Positions 17,135 through 28,000 of a DNA stretch of 64,000 nucleotides are shown one piece after another (the stretch's first letter is position 1; every line of letters begins with the position of its first letter). The position numbers and the translations under genes were made by a program. The notes beneath the pieces are model-generated. The model was not told where the DNA came from. It made no database searches and saw only the letters and a program-made list of their open reading frames with translations. Source of the DNA: Bifidobacterium choladohabitans (GTDB lineage Bacteria > Actinomycetota > Actinomycetes > Actinomycetales > Bifidobacteriaceae). The DNA lies in assembly GCF_016102005.1 (NCBI RefSeq), contig NZ_JACFPL010000001.1, positions 186,001 to 250,000 of the forward strand, written 5' to 3'.

Positions 17135-17907
17135 TTAACCAGATCAGAGCGGACTTTTACAGGCAGCGGCGATCCATCGGCATGCTGATTCTGCTGATTG
17201 CCACTGTGGCACTCGGCATAGTGACCACATGGAGCAAGACGACCATAGGAATCACCACCGGAGGCGAAGAATACGCTCATAAACTGTCGGAAATCGAAGG
17301 GCAAAGCTGGACCATTAGGACAGGCCTGCAAACAGGTGTCGCCTCCGCCTCGTCTCTAATCTACTTTTACATCGCGGTCTTCGTCATTGTCATTGGTGCG
17401 GAATACAGCCAGCACACTCTGAAGAACACGCTGACATCGGGCATCTCGCGCATACAGTTCATCCTGGGCAAGTATGTGACCATCCTGACTGACATCATCC
17501 TTTTGACCCTGTGCTACTTCGTCGCTATTCTGCTGACCGGACTGGCCCTAGGAAGGAAGCCTGGTGTAGGCTGGGGCATCCTATGCAAGGATGTGGCCGT
17601 CATGACCCTATTGGTCAGCTTCTGCATCTCCGTCATCATCAGCCTAGGCATCGTCCTCTTGATCATTACCAAATCCCTGGTCATTCCAGCGGTGGTGATC
17701 GTGATATGGCCCATACTGATCGGTCTCATGGAGTTCACTGCGAAATGGCAATGGCTGAAATACCTCGACTTCGTCGGGTTCGGCGAACAGATCATCCTTA
17801 ACACTCTGAAGGCTGATCAGGCCTGGATCTATGCCGGAGTATCCGCAGGCGTGGTCCTGGTGGCCATCTTCGGATCGGCGCTGATCATATCCAAGCAGGA
17901 GATCTAA
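17131..17907 (+). CDS. ABC-2 family permease
   Basis: 258 residues with about six membrane segments, starting with MLILLIATVALGIVTTW and ending with VSAGVVLVAIFGSALII. A conserved ABC-2 feature is the loop EYSQHTLKNTLTSGISRIQF after the second helix, where the permease is described as replacing one target region. The ATG overlaps the stop of the ATPase gene (ATGA). Together the two genes make a half-size exporter that would dimerise. The ends of this gene and the glycosyltransferase gene are only 12 bp apart, tail to tail. Confidence 0.88.
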   Translation: MINQIRADFYRQRRSIGMLILLIATVALGIVTTWSKTTIGITTGGEEYAHKLSEIEGQSWTIRTGLQTGVASASSLIYFYIAVFVIVIGAEYSQHTLKNTLTSGISRIQFILGKYVTILTDIILLTLCYFVAILLTGLALGRKPGVGWGILCKDVAVMTLLVSFCISVIISLGIVLLIITKSLVIPAVVIVIWPILIGLMEFTAKWQWLKYLDFVGFGEQIILNTLKADQAWIYAGVSAGVVLVAIFGSALIISKQEI

Positions 17908-17919
17908 GCCAGGTCAGGC

Positions 17920-19092
17920 CTATACCCGGCCCGGCTCCTGATCGCTGACGGCCTGCACGGCCATATGGGCAAAGGCCTTGACGGAGGCATCCAGTGAGTA
18001 ATGTTCCTTGGTATGTTCGGCATAGCGACTGGACCAGACTGCAAGGGCATCAGGATGGTCTACCCACCAGTCGATTTGCTCAGCCAGGAACCGAGCCTTG
18101 CCGACCGGGAAGAGCGAGTGCTGTGTCAGGGCGAAATGGCCGGCGGCACTCAGCTCGGATCGGGCGATGATCGGGACTGCGCCGCAGGCCATCCCCTCCA
18201 GAACGCTGACCGATTCCAAATCCGCGATTGAGGGGTGAATAAGAAGATCGGCCCGCCTGAGCAGGTCGGGCATGGTCGCATTCTGATGGAATCCAATCGA
18301 GACTGGCATGCCGTCCAGCTGCCTGGTGACTTCCGCCCTCAGTCGGCGCTCCATGGGCCCTGTGCCTGCTATGGTCAAACGGATTCTGTATTTGTTCCTG
18401 CACAAGGCCAGGGCACGGATCAGAGTCAGATGGTCCTTTTCCCGGGCCAGCCTGCCAGAGGCCACGACCTGGATCAGTCGTCCGGATTGCAGCCGCTCGT
18501 TTCGGTCCCGCTCATATCGGTCACCGGGGTTGAATCTGGGCTGGTACCCGTTGGATATGACATGCAGACGGGCCCTGTACCCATGCGAGCGCAGCAGGTC
18601 GGCCGTCAGCTGGGTGGGAACGTGGATGTGCCCAACATGGTCGTAGAGCCAGAACCGAAAGAGGCGGTAGATGGCCGCATCCACCCCGGGCAACCAGCGC
18701 AATGGGCCTGCGGAATAGGTGATGTTTTCAGGCTGAATGTGAAACCCGGCGGTCACCGGTATGCCCATGGACCTGGCCTGCGCTAGGGCGGCACGGCCGA
18801 AGGCGAAGGGTTCGTAGATATGGACCAAGTCCACACCGGCAAAGGCTCGTCGGAAGAGTTCCTGATCGGCACGAGCGAAGCTCATCTGCTGCCTGGCCGC
18901 CACACGTGAGACCAGAGGAATTCGATGCACCCGCGCCGGATAGTCGGTCGAACCCACCCCCACCAGACGGACCCGGTGTCCCAACGCTTCCAGACCCTGG
19001 GCGTATTGGATGGCGGAGTTGGAGGTCCCATTACCCCTGTTGCCGAAGGAGTCCAGAACCAGGGCCAGCGTCAGGCGATCATGATCCCTCAT
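17920..19092 (-). CDS. Glycosyltransferase family 4 protein
   Basis: 390 residues of the GT-B fold. The N-terminal domain begins LTLALVLDSFGNRGNGTSNS with the acceptor-side glycine loop. The C-terminal donor domain shows VVASGRLAREKDHLTLIRAL, a second glycine-rich IAGTGPMERRL, and the family 4 motif in LIHPSIADLESVSVLEGMACG (E-x7-E pattern). It resembles diacylglycerol or phosphatidylinositol glucosyl/mannosyltransferases of Gram-positive bacteria, so a glycolipid role is possible. GGAGGG lies about 8 nt upstream of the ATG. It follows the metQ genes by 90 bp on the same strand and may be transcribed from them. The acceptor is unknown. Confidence 0.83.
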   Translation of the reverse strand: MRDHDRLTLALVLDSFGNRGNGTSNSAIQYAQGLEALGHRVRLVGVGSTDYPARVHRIPLVSRVAARQQMSFARADQELFRRAFAGVDLVHIYEPFAFGRAALAQARSMGIPVTAGFHIQPENITYSAGPLRWLPGVDAAIYRLFRFWLYDHVGHIHVPTQLTADLLRSHGYRARLHVISNGYQPRFNPGDRYERDRNERLQSGRLIQVVASGRLAREKDHLTLIRALALCRNKYRIRLTIAGTGPMERRLRAEVTRQLDGMPVSIGFHQNATMPDLLRRADLLIHPSIADLESVSVLEGMACGAVPIIARSELSAAGHFALTQHSLFPVGKARFLAEQIDWWVDHPDALAVWSSRYAEHTKEHYSLDASVKAFAHMAVQAVSDQEPGRV

Positions 19093-19182
19093 CAGCGCTC
19101 CCTCCGCTGTCCATCATCAGCAGCTTCGGGCCGGACCAGGACAGGGCGACGACCCGATTGCACCCACTAATTGCACCCAATA

Positions 19183-20046
19183 TTAGTAGGAGAAGGCCGG
19201 GACGGCTGCCCCACGGTAGTAGCGGTTGATGGCGTCAGCCACATATCGGCTGTGGTAGGCGGAGACCAGAGCCTTGTATGCGGGGTCGTTTTTGTCGGCC
19301 TGCCTGGCCACGATGATGTTGACATAGGGGTGATTGGCTGGCGATTTGAGATCGCCGGGCACCTGGTAGATGGCATCCTGGATCTTCATGCCGGCATCCA
19401 GGATGAAATTGGTGTTGGTGATGCCGGCCGCATAGTCGGGCAGGACCTTGACGATTCCCGGTGGATCGACCTGGTCCAGAACCAGCCCGCGCGGATTGTC
19501 GACGATGTCCTCGGGAACCGGCGTGGTGGCCTTAGGGTCGCGCAACCCGATCAGTCCGGCGCTGGCAAGCACCTTCAGGGACCGGCCCAGGTCGATGGGA
19601 TCGCTGGGAATGGCCAGCCGCTCGCCATAGCCTATCTGGTCAACGCTGCGATACTTCTTGGAGTACAGGTTGAGGGGTGAGATGTAGGTGTCTCCGATCG
19701 CTGCGAACCGGTACCCGTGCTGTTTGGACTCCTGCTCCAAAAAGGCATAGTGCTGGAAGGCGTTCAGATCGATTTCCCCGTTGGACAGCGCCTGATTGGC
19801 GTAACGCCCGTATTGGAAGGATCGGAGCTTGATTTTTATGCCGGCCCGGCGCTGGTCCAGTTCATGCTGAACGGCCTTCCAGATCTCCTCATCGGCATCG
19901 CCCACCAGGCCGATGCTGATCTCCCGCTGGCCGCGCTCGGGCTGGTTGACCTTAATATAGGCCAGACCCATCAGGACGGCGACCACCAGGATGACGACCG
20001 AGACAGCCGCCAGCTCTCGCTTGGCCCTGGTTCTTCTGGTGCTCAT
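19183..20046 (-). CDS. metQ: MetQ/NlpA-family methionine-binding protein, second copy
   Basis: 287 residues. An N-terminal hydrophobic stretch (AAVSVVILVVAVLMGLAYI) is followed by the mature MetQ fold: EISIGLVGDADEEIWKAVQ, then GEIDLNAFQHYAFLEQE, which is the hallmark segment, then NLYSKKYRSVDQIGYGERLAIPSD. There is no cysteine in the signal region, so the usual lipid anchor is missing; an uncleaved signal anchor is likely. It follows a paralogue at 20079-20960 by 32 bp and the two are clearly related throughout. Together they would serve the MetN-MetI importer just upstream. Two binding proteins may widen the ligand range to other amino acids or dipeptides. Confidence 0.88.
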   Translation of the reverse strand: MSTRRTRAKRELAAVSVVILVVAVLMGLAYIKVNQPERGQREISIGLVGDADEEIWKAVQHELDQRRAGIKIKLRSFQYGRYANQALSNGEIDLNAFQHYAFLEQESKQHGYRFAAIGDTYISPLNLYSKKYRSVDQIGYGERLAIPSDPIDLGRSLKVLASAGLIGLRDPKATTPVPEDIVDNPRGLVLDQVDPPGIVKVLPDYAAGITNTNFILDAGMKIQDAIYQVPGDLKSPANHPYVNIIVARQADKNDPAYKALVSAYHSRYVADAINRYYRGAAVPAFSY

Positions 20047-20078
20047 ATCCGTCCTCCTTCATTTGTTGAACTATCGCA

Positions 20079-20960
20079 TCAGGAAACCTTGAAGGCCGGC
20101 AGACAGGCGCCCTTGTAGACACGAACGATGGTGTCGGCCACGGGCTTGGAATGATAGGCGCGCACGACTGCGGCGTAGGTGGGGTTGTCCCGCTGATCCT
20201 TGGTGGTGACGATGATGTTGATATAGGGCTTGTTGGCCGGGTTCTGCAGGTCGTAGGGCACCTCGTGGATGGCATCGTGCACGCTGCGACCCGCATCGAC
20301 CACGAAGTTGGCATTGGTGACCCCTCCCGCATAGTCGGGCAGCAGGTTGAGGATGCCGGCCGGATCCACCTGCTCGATGCGCAGATGCTTGGGATTGTCC
20401 ACCACATCCTCGGGCAACGGGTTGGTGGCCTTGGGGTCGCGCAGCCCGATCAGCTTGGCATCGGCAAGGACCTTCAGGGCCCGGCCCATGTTGGTGGCGT
20501 TGTTGGGGATGGCCACCCGGTCGCCGTCCTGGAACTGTGAGGGCTTGGCATAGCGCTGCGAATAGAGGTTCATGGGCGAGATGTAGGTATTACCAAGCAC
20601 GGCCAGCTGGTAGTGGTTGGTCTTCACGTCGTCCCCCAAGTATGCGTAATGCTGTGCGGCGTTGAAGTCCACCTCGCGGTTGGACGTGGCCTGGTTGACG
20701 TAGATGGCATCCTGGAAGGGCTTGAGCTCGATCCTGATGCGTTCGCCCCGCCGATCCAGCTCCGCCTGGACGGCCTTCCAGATCTGATCGTCCGAGCTGC
20801 CGATGACCCCGACCTTGACGACCTTGACATCGGCACCCACCTGGTTCAGACGGACATCGGTGCCAACCACCAGCGCCAGCAGGAGGACGATGACCAGGCT
20901 GAGCGCCGCCAGCTGGATCTTGGCTCTGTTCTTTTTGCCGACGTGACTACGACCGACCAC
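20079..20960 (-). CDS. metQ: MetQ/NlpA-family methionine-binding protein, first copy
   Basis: 293 residues with the same plan as the following gene: basic N-terminus, a signal-anchor-like hydrophobic segment (LAALSLVIVLLLALVVG), then VKVGVIGSSDDQIWKAV and VDFNAAQHYAYLGDD, and NLYSQRYAKPSQFQDGDRVAI. There is again no lipobox cysteine. It lies 25 bp after metI. The ligand-binding Asn/Tyr/His residues around FNAAQHYAY are kept. It is part of the metN-metI-metQ-metQ operon, which imports methionine by family resemblance. Regulation is not evident; no S-box-like leader was recognised upstream of metN. Confidence 0.88.
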   Translation of the reverse strand: MVGRSHVGKKNRAKIQLAALSLVIVLLLALVVGTDVRLNQVGADVKVVKVGVIGSSDDQIWKAVQAELDRRGERIRIELKPFQDAIYVNQATSNREVDFNAAQHYAYLGDDVKTNHYQLAVLGNTYISPMNLYSQRYAKPSQFQDGDRVAIPNNATNMGRALKVLADAKLIGLRDPKATNPLPEDVVDNPKHLRIEQVDPAGILNLLPDYAGGVTNANFVVDAGRSVHDAIHEVPYDLQNPANKPYINIIVTTKDQRDNPTYAAVVRAYHSKPVADTIVRVYKGACLPAFKVS

Positions 20961-20985
20961 GATAATCTGACCTTTCCCGGGTTGT

Positions 20986-21662
20986 TCAGTGTTCGACGAC
21001 CTCGGCCAGAAGCCGGCCGAACAGTTCGATCAGGGCGATGAAGATGACCAGCACAATGATGGTGGCGATGGTCACGTCATTCATGGACCGCTGGTAGCCC
21101 AGACGGATGGCGAAGTCACCCAGCCCGCCGCCGCCCACTATGCCCACGGTGGCGGTCTCGCCCACCAGGCTGACGATGGTGATGGTGGTCACCCGGATGA
21201 TGGAGGGGATGCCCTCACGCAGGGAGACATGCCAGATGATCTGCCAGGTGGTCATACCCATGGACTCCGCCGCCTCGACGTACCCAGGGTCCAGACCGGC
21301 AAGGGCCGATTCGATCTGTCGGGAGAAGAAGGGGGTAATGCCCACGACCAGCGGGAAGATTGCCCCCTTGGGCCCGATGGCCGTGCCCATGAGCAACCTG
21401 GTCACCGGCACCAGGGCCGCCGCCAGAATGATGAAGGGGATGGAGCGGAAGAGGTCGATCAACTTGTCCAGGATGGTGAAGACCAGGCCGTTGCGACGGA
21501 TGCCGTCGCGTCGGCTGATAATCAGCCCCACCCCGATGACCAGAGCCAGCAGGAAGGAGATCACCCCGGATACGCCGACCATGACCAGGGTCTGAACCAT
21601 GCTGCTGAAGAACTCCGGCAGCCGGCTCATGACGTTGGGGAACCAGGTGGTAAGCAGGGACG

Positions 21663-21666
<4 letters not shown>
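20986..21666 (-). CDS. metI: Methionine ABC transporter permease
   Basis: 226 residues, five membrane segments. The MetI family signature FIILAAALVPVTRLLMGTAIG and the EAA loop YVEAAESMGMTTWQIIWHVSLREG are visible. The ATG overlaps the metN stop by 4 bp. It pairs with MetN and the two MetQ proteins encoded downstream. Confidence 0.92.
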
Positions 21667-22715
<1,049 letters not shown>

Positions 22716-22856
22716 GTTCCCGCCTTCCCTGGTCGACTGCATGACATGGTAATCGTCCCGGCGGCCAGTGGACAAGAAGGCCTCTATAGATGTCGTTTAT
22801 AGGCATGTATCGATACTTGGCCTGCTTGGTCTACGGGTCGGTGGCAGAATGTGGGT

Positions 22857-24158
22857 ATGAGCGCATCCGGTCAGCAGCGGATTATCAACACCATCAATCC
22901 CGGGGAGCGACCGTTCGGCTCTCCTCTGGGGCCAAGACCTACACGAGTCCTTCTCCTGGGAGCCGGCGAACTCGGCCGCGAGATTGCCATCAGCCTGATG
23001 CGGCTGGGTGCATGGGTAGGTGCGGCGGACTCCTACCCTGGCGCACCGGCCACCCAGGTGGCCCATGCCGGCTACCAGGTGAAGATGAGTGACCCCCAGG
23101 CTCTTGAGGACCTGATCGACAAGGTCCAGCCTGATTTGATTGTGCCTGAGGTGGAGGCCATCGCCACAGACCGCCTGGTCGGTGCCGCAGCCCGGGGCAT
23201 TCAGGTGGTGCCTGCCGCACCCTTGGCGGCCATGTGCATGGACCGCAGGGCCCTGCGCGTCTTCGCCCACGAGCAGGTGGGCCTGCCCACTACCCCCTAC
23301 CGATTCGCCGACTCACCCGAAGAGCTGGCCAGCGCGGCGGATCAGGTGGGCTACCCCTGCATGGTCAAACCCCTGATGAGCTCCTCCGGCCACGGACAGA
23401 CCCTGGTGCGGAGCAAGGAGGGCTTGTCGCAAGCCTGGAACTCGGCACTGACCCAGGGCCGGGCGGCCACCAGGCACCAGGGCAAGGCCGAGGTCATTGT
23501 GGAAGCTCTGGCCCCCCTGGCCAATGAGCTGACCGTGCTGACTGTGGCTTCCTCTGCCGGTGTTGCCACCTGCACGCCCATCGGCCAACGGCAGGAGGAT
23601 GGGGACTATCGCCTCTCCTGGCAACCGGCGGATCTGAACCCAGACATCCTGCAGCAGGCCCGGAGTATGGCCACCCGGCTGGTCGGTGCCATGACCTCCC
23701 TGGCCCGTCAGAGTGGCGAGACCGGTTGGGGAATCTACGGTGTGGAGATCTTCGTCCTGCGCGATGGCTCGCTGCTCTTCAACGAGGTGGCTCCCCGCCC
23801 GCATGACACCGGCATGGTGACCATGATCTCCCAACGGCTCAGTGAGTTCGACCTTCACGCCCGGGCCATCCTGGGCATTCCCGTCCACCAGGAGGATCTG
23901 GCCCCGAATCTGCCGGAAGGCACATGCGCGGTCAGCCGACCCATCCTGGTCAGGGGCCAGGGACCGGTCAGCTTCCAAGGTTTGCCGCAGGCCTTGGACC
24001 ACCCAGGCACTGATCTGCGCATCTTCTCCAAGCCCGAAGTGCATGGCCAGCGTCGCATGGGCGTGGCCCTGGCCCTGGGTCCTGACCTGCAGACCGCCAT
24101 CGGGCGTGCCGAAGCCGTGGTCAACGATCTGAAACCACGAGTGGGCGCGGGGATGTAA
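22857..24158 (+). CDS. purT: Formate-dependent phosphoribosylglycinamide formyltransferase (GAR transformylase 2)
   Basis: 433 residues, ATP-grasp family. It makes formyl-GAR from GAR, formate and ATP, the third step of purine synthesis, without folate. N-terminal GxGxLG loop [32 protein letters not shown], the ATP-grasp core [16 protein letters not shown], and C-terminal [24 protein letters not shown] are visible, all typical of PurT rather than PurK. The start at 22857 is preferred; no Shine-Dalgarno is evident and a CAGAAT hexamer 7 nt upstream hints at a leaderless transcript. It is the first of a purine gene run. PurT suits an organism that makes formate from pyruvate. Confidence 0.92.
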   Translation: MSASGQQRIINTINPGERPFGSPLGPRPTRVLLLGAGELGREIAISLMRLGAWVGAADSYPGAPATQVAHAGYQVKMSDPQALEDLIDKVQPDLIVPEVEAIATDRLVGAAARGIQVVPAAPLAAMCMDRRALRVFAHEQVGLPTTPYRFADSPEELASAADQVGYPCMVKPLMSSSGHGQTLVRSKEGLSQAWNSALTQGRAATRHQGKAEVIVEALAPLANELTVLTVASSAGVATCTPIGQRQEDGDYRLSWQPADLNPDILQQARSMATRLVGAMTSLARQSGETGWGIYGVEIFVLRDGSLLFNEVAPRPHDTGMVTMISQRLSEFDLHARAILGIPVHQEDLAPNLPEGTCAVSRPILVRGQGPVSFQGLPQALDHPGTDLRIFSKPEVHGQRRMGVALALGPDLQTAIGRAEAVVNDLKPRVGAGM

Positions 24159-24235
24159 CCCGGGCTTGCTATGGTGGTCGTGTCCCAAGCAGTGCAGAAG
24201 TTTCCAATTCGCAACAAACTCGAGGAAGGCGAACA

Positions 24236-24988
24236 ATGGAAAAGTTGGGAATGCGCTATCAAGGCAAGGCCAAGAAACTGTACGAGACGGATGACCCGGA
24301 CATACTCTGGGTCGAGTACACAGACCAGGCCACCGCGGGGAACGGGGCCAAGAAGGCCAATATCGAAGGCAAGGCCAGACTGAACAACAGGATCACCACG
24401 GTGATATTCTCCCTGCTGGCCCGCCGGGGCATCCCCAGCCACTTCGTACGCAGCATCTCGGATACCGAACAGCTCAACCGTCGGCTGGACATGTTCCCCC
24501 TGGAGATCGTCATGCGCAACCGGGCTGCAGGCTCCTTCGCCCAACGGTATGGGGTTGCGGAGGGCACCGCCCTGAAGCAGCCGGTGCTGGAATTCTTCTA
24601 CAAGTCCGACCCCCTGGATGATCCGTTTATCAACCGGGATGACATTCTGGCCCTGGGACTGGCCACCGAGCAGGATCTGGACATCATCGCCGCCAAGACC
24701 CGGGAGATCAACGGGGCTCTGACCGGCATCTTCCGCGCCATCAACGTGGAGCTGGTGGATTTCAAGATCGAAATGGGCAAGACCGGATCGGGCATCATCC
24801 TTCTCGGCGACGAGATCACCCCCGACACCTGTCGGCTCTGGGCGATTGACAACAATAATAACGGCCATGTCACCCACCTGGACAAGGACATCTTCCGCAG
24901 GGATTTGGGCAGCATCATTCCGGCTTATCAAACCATTCTGGATGGGCTGACCGAATTGGAGGAACGCGAAAGCCAATCGAACAGCTGA
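24236..24988 (+). CDS. purC: Phosphoribosylaminoimidazole-succinocarboxamide synthase (SAICAR synthase)
   Basis: 250 residues. It joins CAIR and aspartate using ATP. Motifs [17 protein letters not shown] at the N-terminus, [39 protein letters not shown] and [15 protein letters not shown] are those of the bacterial enzyme. Length is normal. AGGAAGG lies 6 nt before the ATG. It is 78 bp after purT and followed by a strong terminator-like hairpin before purL, so it may be made in excess or attenuated relative to purL. Confidence 0.95.
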   Translation: MEKLGMRYQGKAKKLYETDDPDILWVEYTDQATAGNGAKKANIEGKARLNNRITTVIFSLLARRGIPSHFVRSISDTEQLNRRLDMFPLEIVMRNRAAGSFAQRYGVAEGTALKQPVLEFFYKSDPLDDPFINRDDILALGLATEQDLDIIAAKTREINGALTGIFRAINVELVDFKIEMGKTGSGIILLGDEITPDTCRLWAIDNNNNGHVTHLDKDIFRRDLGSIIPAYQTILDGLTELEERESQSNS

Positions 24989-24996
24989 ATCGGTGG

Positions 24997-25029
24997 ACCC
25001 GGAAGCGAGCATATCGCCTCCGGGTTTTT
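24997..25029 (+). terminator. Intrinsic terminator between purC and purL
   Basis: 12-bp stem with one mismatch pair (ACCCGGA-GCGA / TCGC-TCCGGGT), 5-nt loop and a run of five T. It starts 9 bp after the purC stop and ends 38 bp before the purL start. It is the best-formed intrinsic terminator in the window. Read-through or a separate purL promoter must account for downstream expression. Confidence 0.8.
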
Positions 25030-25067
25030 CATTGGTCCCCAACCAGTCCATCGCGAAAGGATCCATT

Positions 25068-28000
25068 GTGCTCTTCCGTGTCTATACCGAGAAAAAGCAG
25101 GGCTTCGACCAGGCCGCCGAAAGGCTTGCCGAACAGCTCCGCACCCTGCCGGGCGTGCAAGGGCTGACCGGCCTGCGCATGATCAACCGCTACGATCTGG
25201 AAGGAATCGACGAAGACCTCTTCAAACGTTGCCTGCCCACGGTCTTCGCCCAGCCCCAGACCGACCTGGTGGCCACGCAACTGGAGCAGGCCCTGCGCAT
25301 GAAGGGCGATGAGGATCTGCCAGCGCTGGACTCTCCCATGCTCTTCGCCGTGGCCCCCCTGCCCGGTCAGTTCGATCAGCGAGCCGACTCCGCAGCCCAG
25401 TGTGTCCAGCTGATCGGTCAGGGCGCCCGCCCCTTGGTGGCCACGGCCACCGTCTATCTGCTCCAGGGCGACCTGAATGCCGAGCAGATCGAGGCAATCC
25501 GCAATTACCTGGTCAACCCGGTCGACTCCCGGGTGGTGGGGCTGGAGCTGCCCAAGACCCTGGCCATGCCTGATGACGATCCGGATCCAGTGCCGGTATT
25601 AAACGGGTTCCGCGATCTGGATGATCCTGGACTGGAAGCGCTGATCGACAAGCTGGACCTGGCCATGGATCTGCCCGATATCCGCTTCTGCCGGGACCAC
25701 TACCGTCAGGAGAAGCGCGACCCCACGCTGACCGAGCTCAAGGTGATCGATACCTACTGGTCCGACCACTGCCGGCACACCACCTTCAACACCAGGCTGG
25801 AGCGGATCAAGGCGGACGACCCCCGGGCTCGCGCCGCGCTGGAGCATTACCGGGCCATTCGCGCGGAGTTGGGCCGCCAGGACCGCCCGGAATGCCTGAT
25901 GGACATGGCCACCATCGGAGCCAAGTACCTGCAGAAGCGCGGCATCCTCAACGACATGGACCAGTCCGAGGAGGTCAACGCCTGCACTATCCGAACCAAG
26001 GTGGACGTGGACGGCCAGGATCAGGACTGGCTCTTCCTCTTCAAGAATGAAACGCATAACCATCCCACCGAGATCGAACCCTTCGGCGGTGCCGCCACCT
26101 GCATCGGCGGAGCCATCCGCGATCCACTGTCCGGAAGGGGCTACGTCTACCAGGCCATGAGGGTCAGCGGGGCAGCAGATCCCCGTCAGCCCCTGGATCA
26201 GACCCTGCCGGGCAAGCTGCCTCAGAGCCGGATCGTCCGTCAGGCGGCCGATGGCTACTCCTCCTATGGCAACCAGATAGGGCTGGCCACCGGGCAGGTT
26301 CGGGAGATCTACCACCCCGGCTATGCGGCCAAGCGGATGGAAGTGGGCGCTGTGGTGGCCGCCACCCCGGCCGACCATGTGATCCGCCGTCGACCTGCAC
26401 CCGGCGATCTGATCGTCCTGGTGGGCGGGAGGACCGGGCGCGATGGAATCGGCGGCGCCACCGGAGCCTCCAAGTCCCAGGACGAGCAGAGTCTGGAACG
26501 TTGCGGGGCCGAGGTACAGAAGGGAGACGCACCTGAGGAACGCAAACTCCAGCGCCTCTTCCGCCGCCCGGAGGCAGCCAGGCTGATTGAGCGCTGCAAC
26601 GACTTCGGAGCCGGCGGCGTTGCTGTGGCCGTGGGGGAGCTGGCGGACGGGCTGAACGTGGACCTGGACCAGGTGCCACTCAAATACCAGGGGCTGGACG
26701 GGACCGAAATCGCCATTTCCGAGAGCCAGGAACGCATGGCCGTGGCCCTGGCTGCCGAAGACGCGCCCACCTTCATCGAGTACGCCCGGCAGGAGGACCT
26801 TGAGGCCACCGTCATCGCCGAAGTGACGGCAGAACCCCGACTGCGGATGACCTGGCGGTCTGAGACCATCGTGGACATCCCCCGATCATTCCTGGCCTCC
26901 AATGGCGCACCTCATAAGGCCGATGCCCAGGTGGCCGTTCCCGCTCCCTACCATGCCCCCTTTGAGGTCCAAGGCAGTCTGGATGCGCGCATGAGGGCCC
27001 TGCTTACGGACATCAACGTCTGCTCCCAGCAGGGTCTGGCCGAACAGTTCGACTCCACCATCGGCGCAGGCACCGTCCTCATGCCCTTCGGCGGAGCCCG
27101 ACAGCTGACTCCGGCCCAGGCCATGGTGGCCAAGCTGCCGGTGGATGGGCACACCACCACCGCTTCGGCCATGGCCTGGGGATTCAACCCCTGGATCAGC
27201 AGCCAGGACCCTTACACAGGTGCCTACCTGGCCGTGGTCGAGAGCCTGGCCAAGCTGGTGGCCTCTGGCTTCAGCCGTTCCCGGGCCCACCTGAGCCTGC
27301 AGGAGTACTACCCCAAGCCCGGTGATGACCCCCGGCGCTGGGGCCTGCCTGTGGCCGGCGTCCTAGGAGCCCTCCAGGCCCAGCTGGATCTTTCCGTGGG
27401 CGCCATAGGCGGCAAGGACTCCATGTCCGGCAGCTTCGAGGACCTGGATGTGCCGCCCACCCTGATCAGCTTTGCTGTGGCCCTGGGACAGGCCAAGGAT
27501 GCAGTCTCCCCAGAATTCAAGGCCGCCGACCGCCAGGTCTACCTCTTGACCCCCGAATACCGGGAGGACGGATTGCTGCCCGATGCGGAGAGCCTACGGA
27601 CCGTCATGGACCAGGTGGAGGCGCTGATCAGCCAGGGCCTGGTGGATACTGCAGCCACTCCGGGCTACGGATGCATCGCCCAGTCCCTGATGGAGATGTG
27701 CCTGGGTAACAGAATCGGGCTGGATCTGGCGTCAGACACTGCTGTATCGGCGCTCTTCCGCCCCGCCTATGGAAGCTTCATCCTGGAGGCCTCGGGTCCG
27801 GAGTCCCTGTTCATTCAGGATTCCGGCCTGCATTTGCGCCTGCTAGGGCACACTCGCGAGGATTATCACCTTCGCTGCGGCGGCGAAGATCTGGACCTGG
27901 CCGAGCTCGAGGAAATCCGTGCCGAAGGTCTGGAATCCATCTTCCCGTACCGAGGCCAAGGCGACCCGGTGCCGACCATCGGGCGCACCGACCGTGAGCC

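Noticed and set aside
22716-22856. S-box or other methionine riboswitch before metN
   Set aside because: The gap is too short for a known SAM riboswitch plus promoter, and I saw no conserved core; only a small GCCTCTATA/TATAGGC repeat is present.
25599-26378. 259-codon minus-strand frame inside purL
   Set aside because: It is antisense to conserved PurL motifs; high-GC genes commonly leave long open antisense frames.
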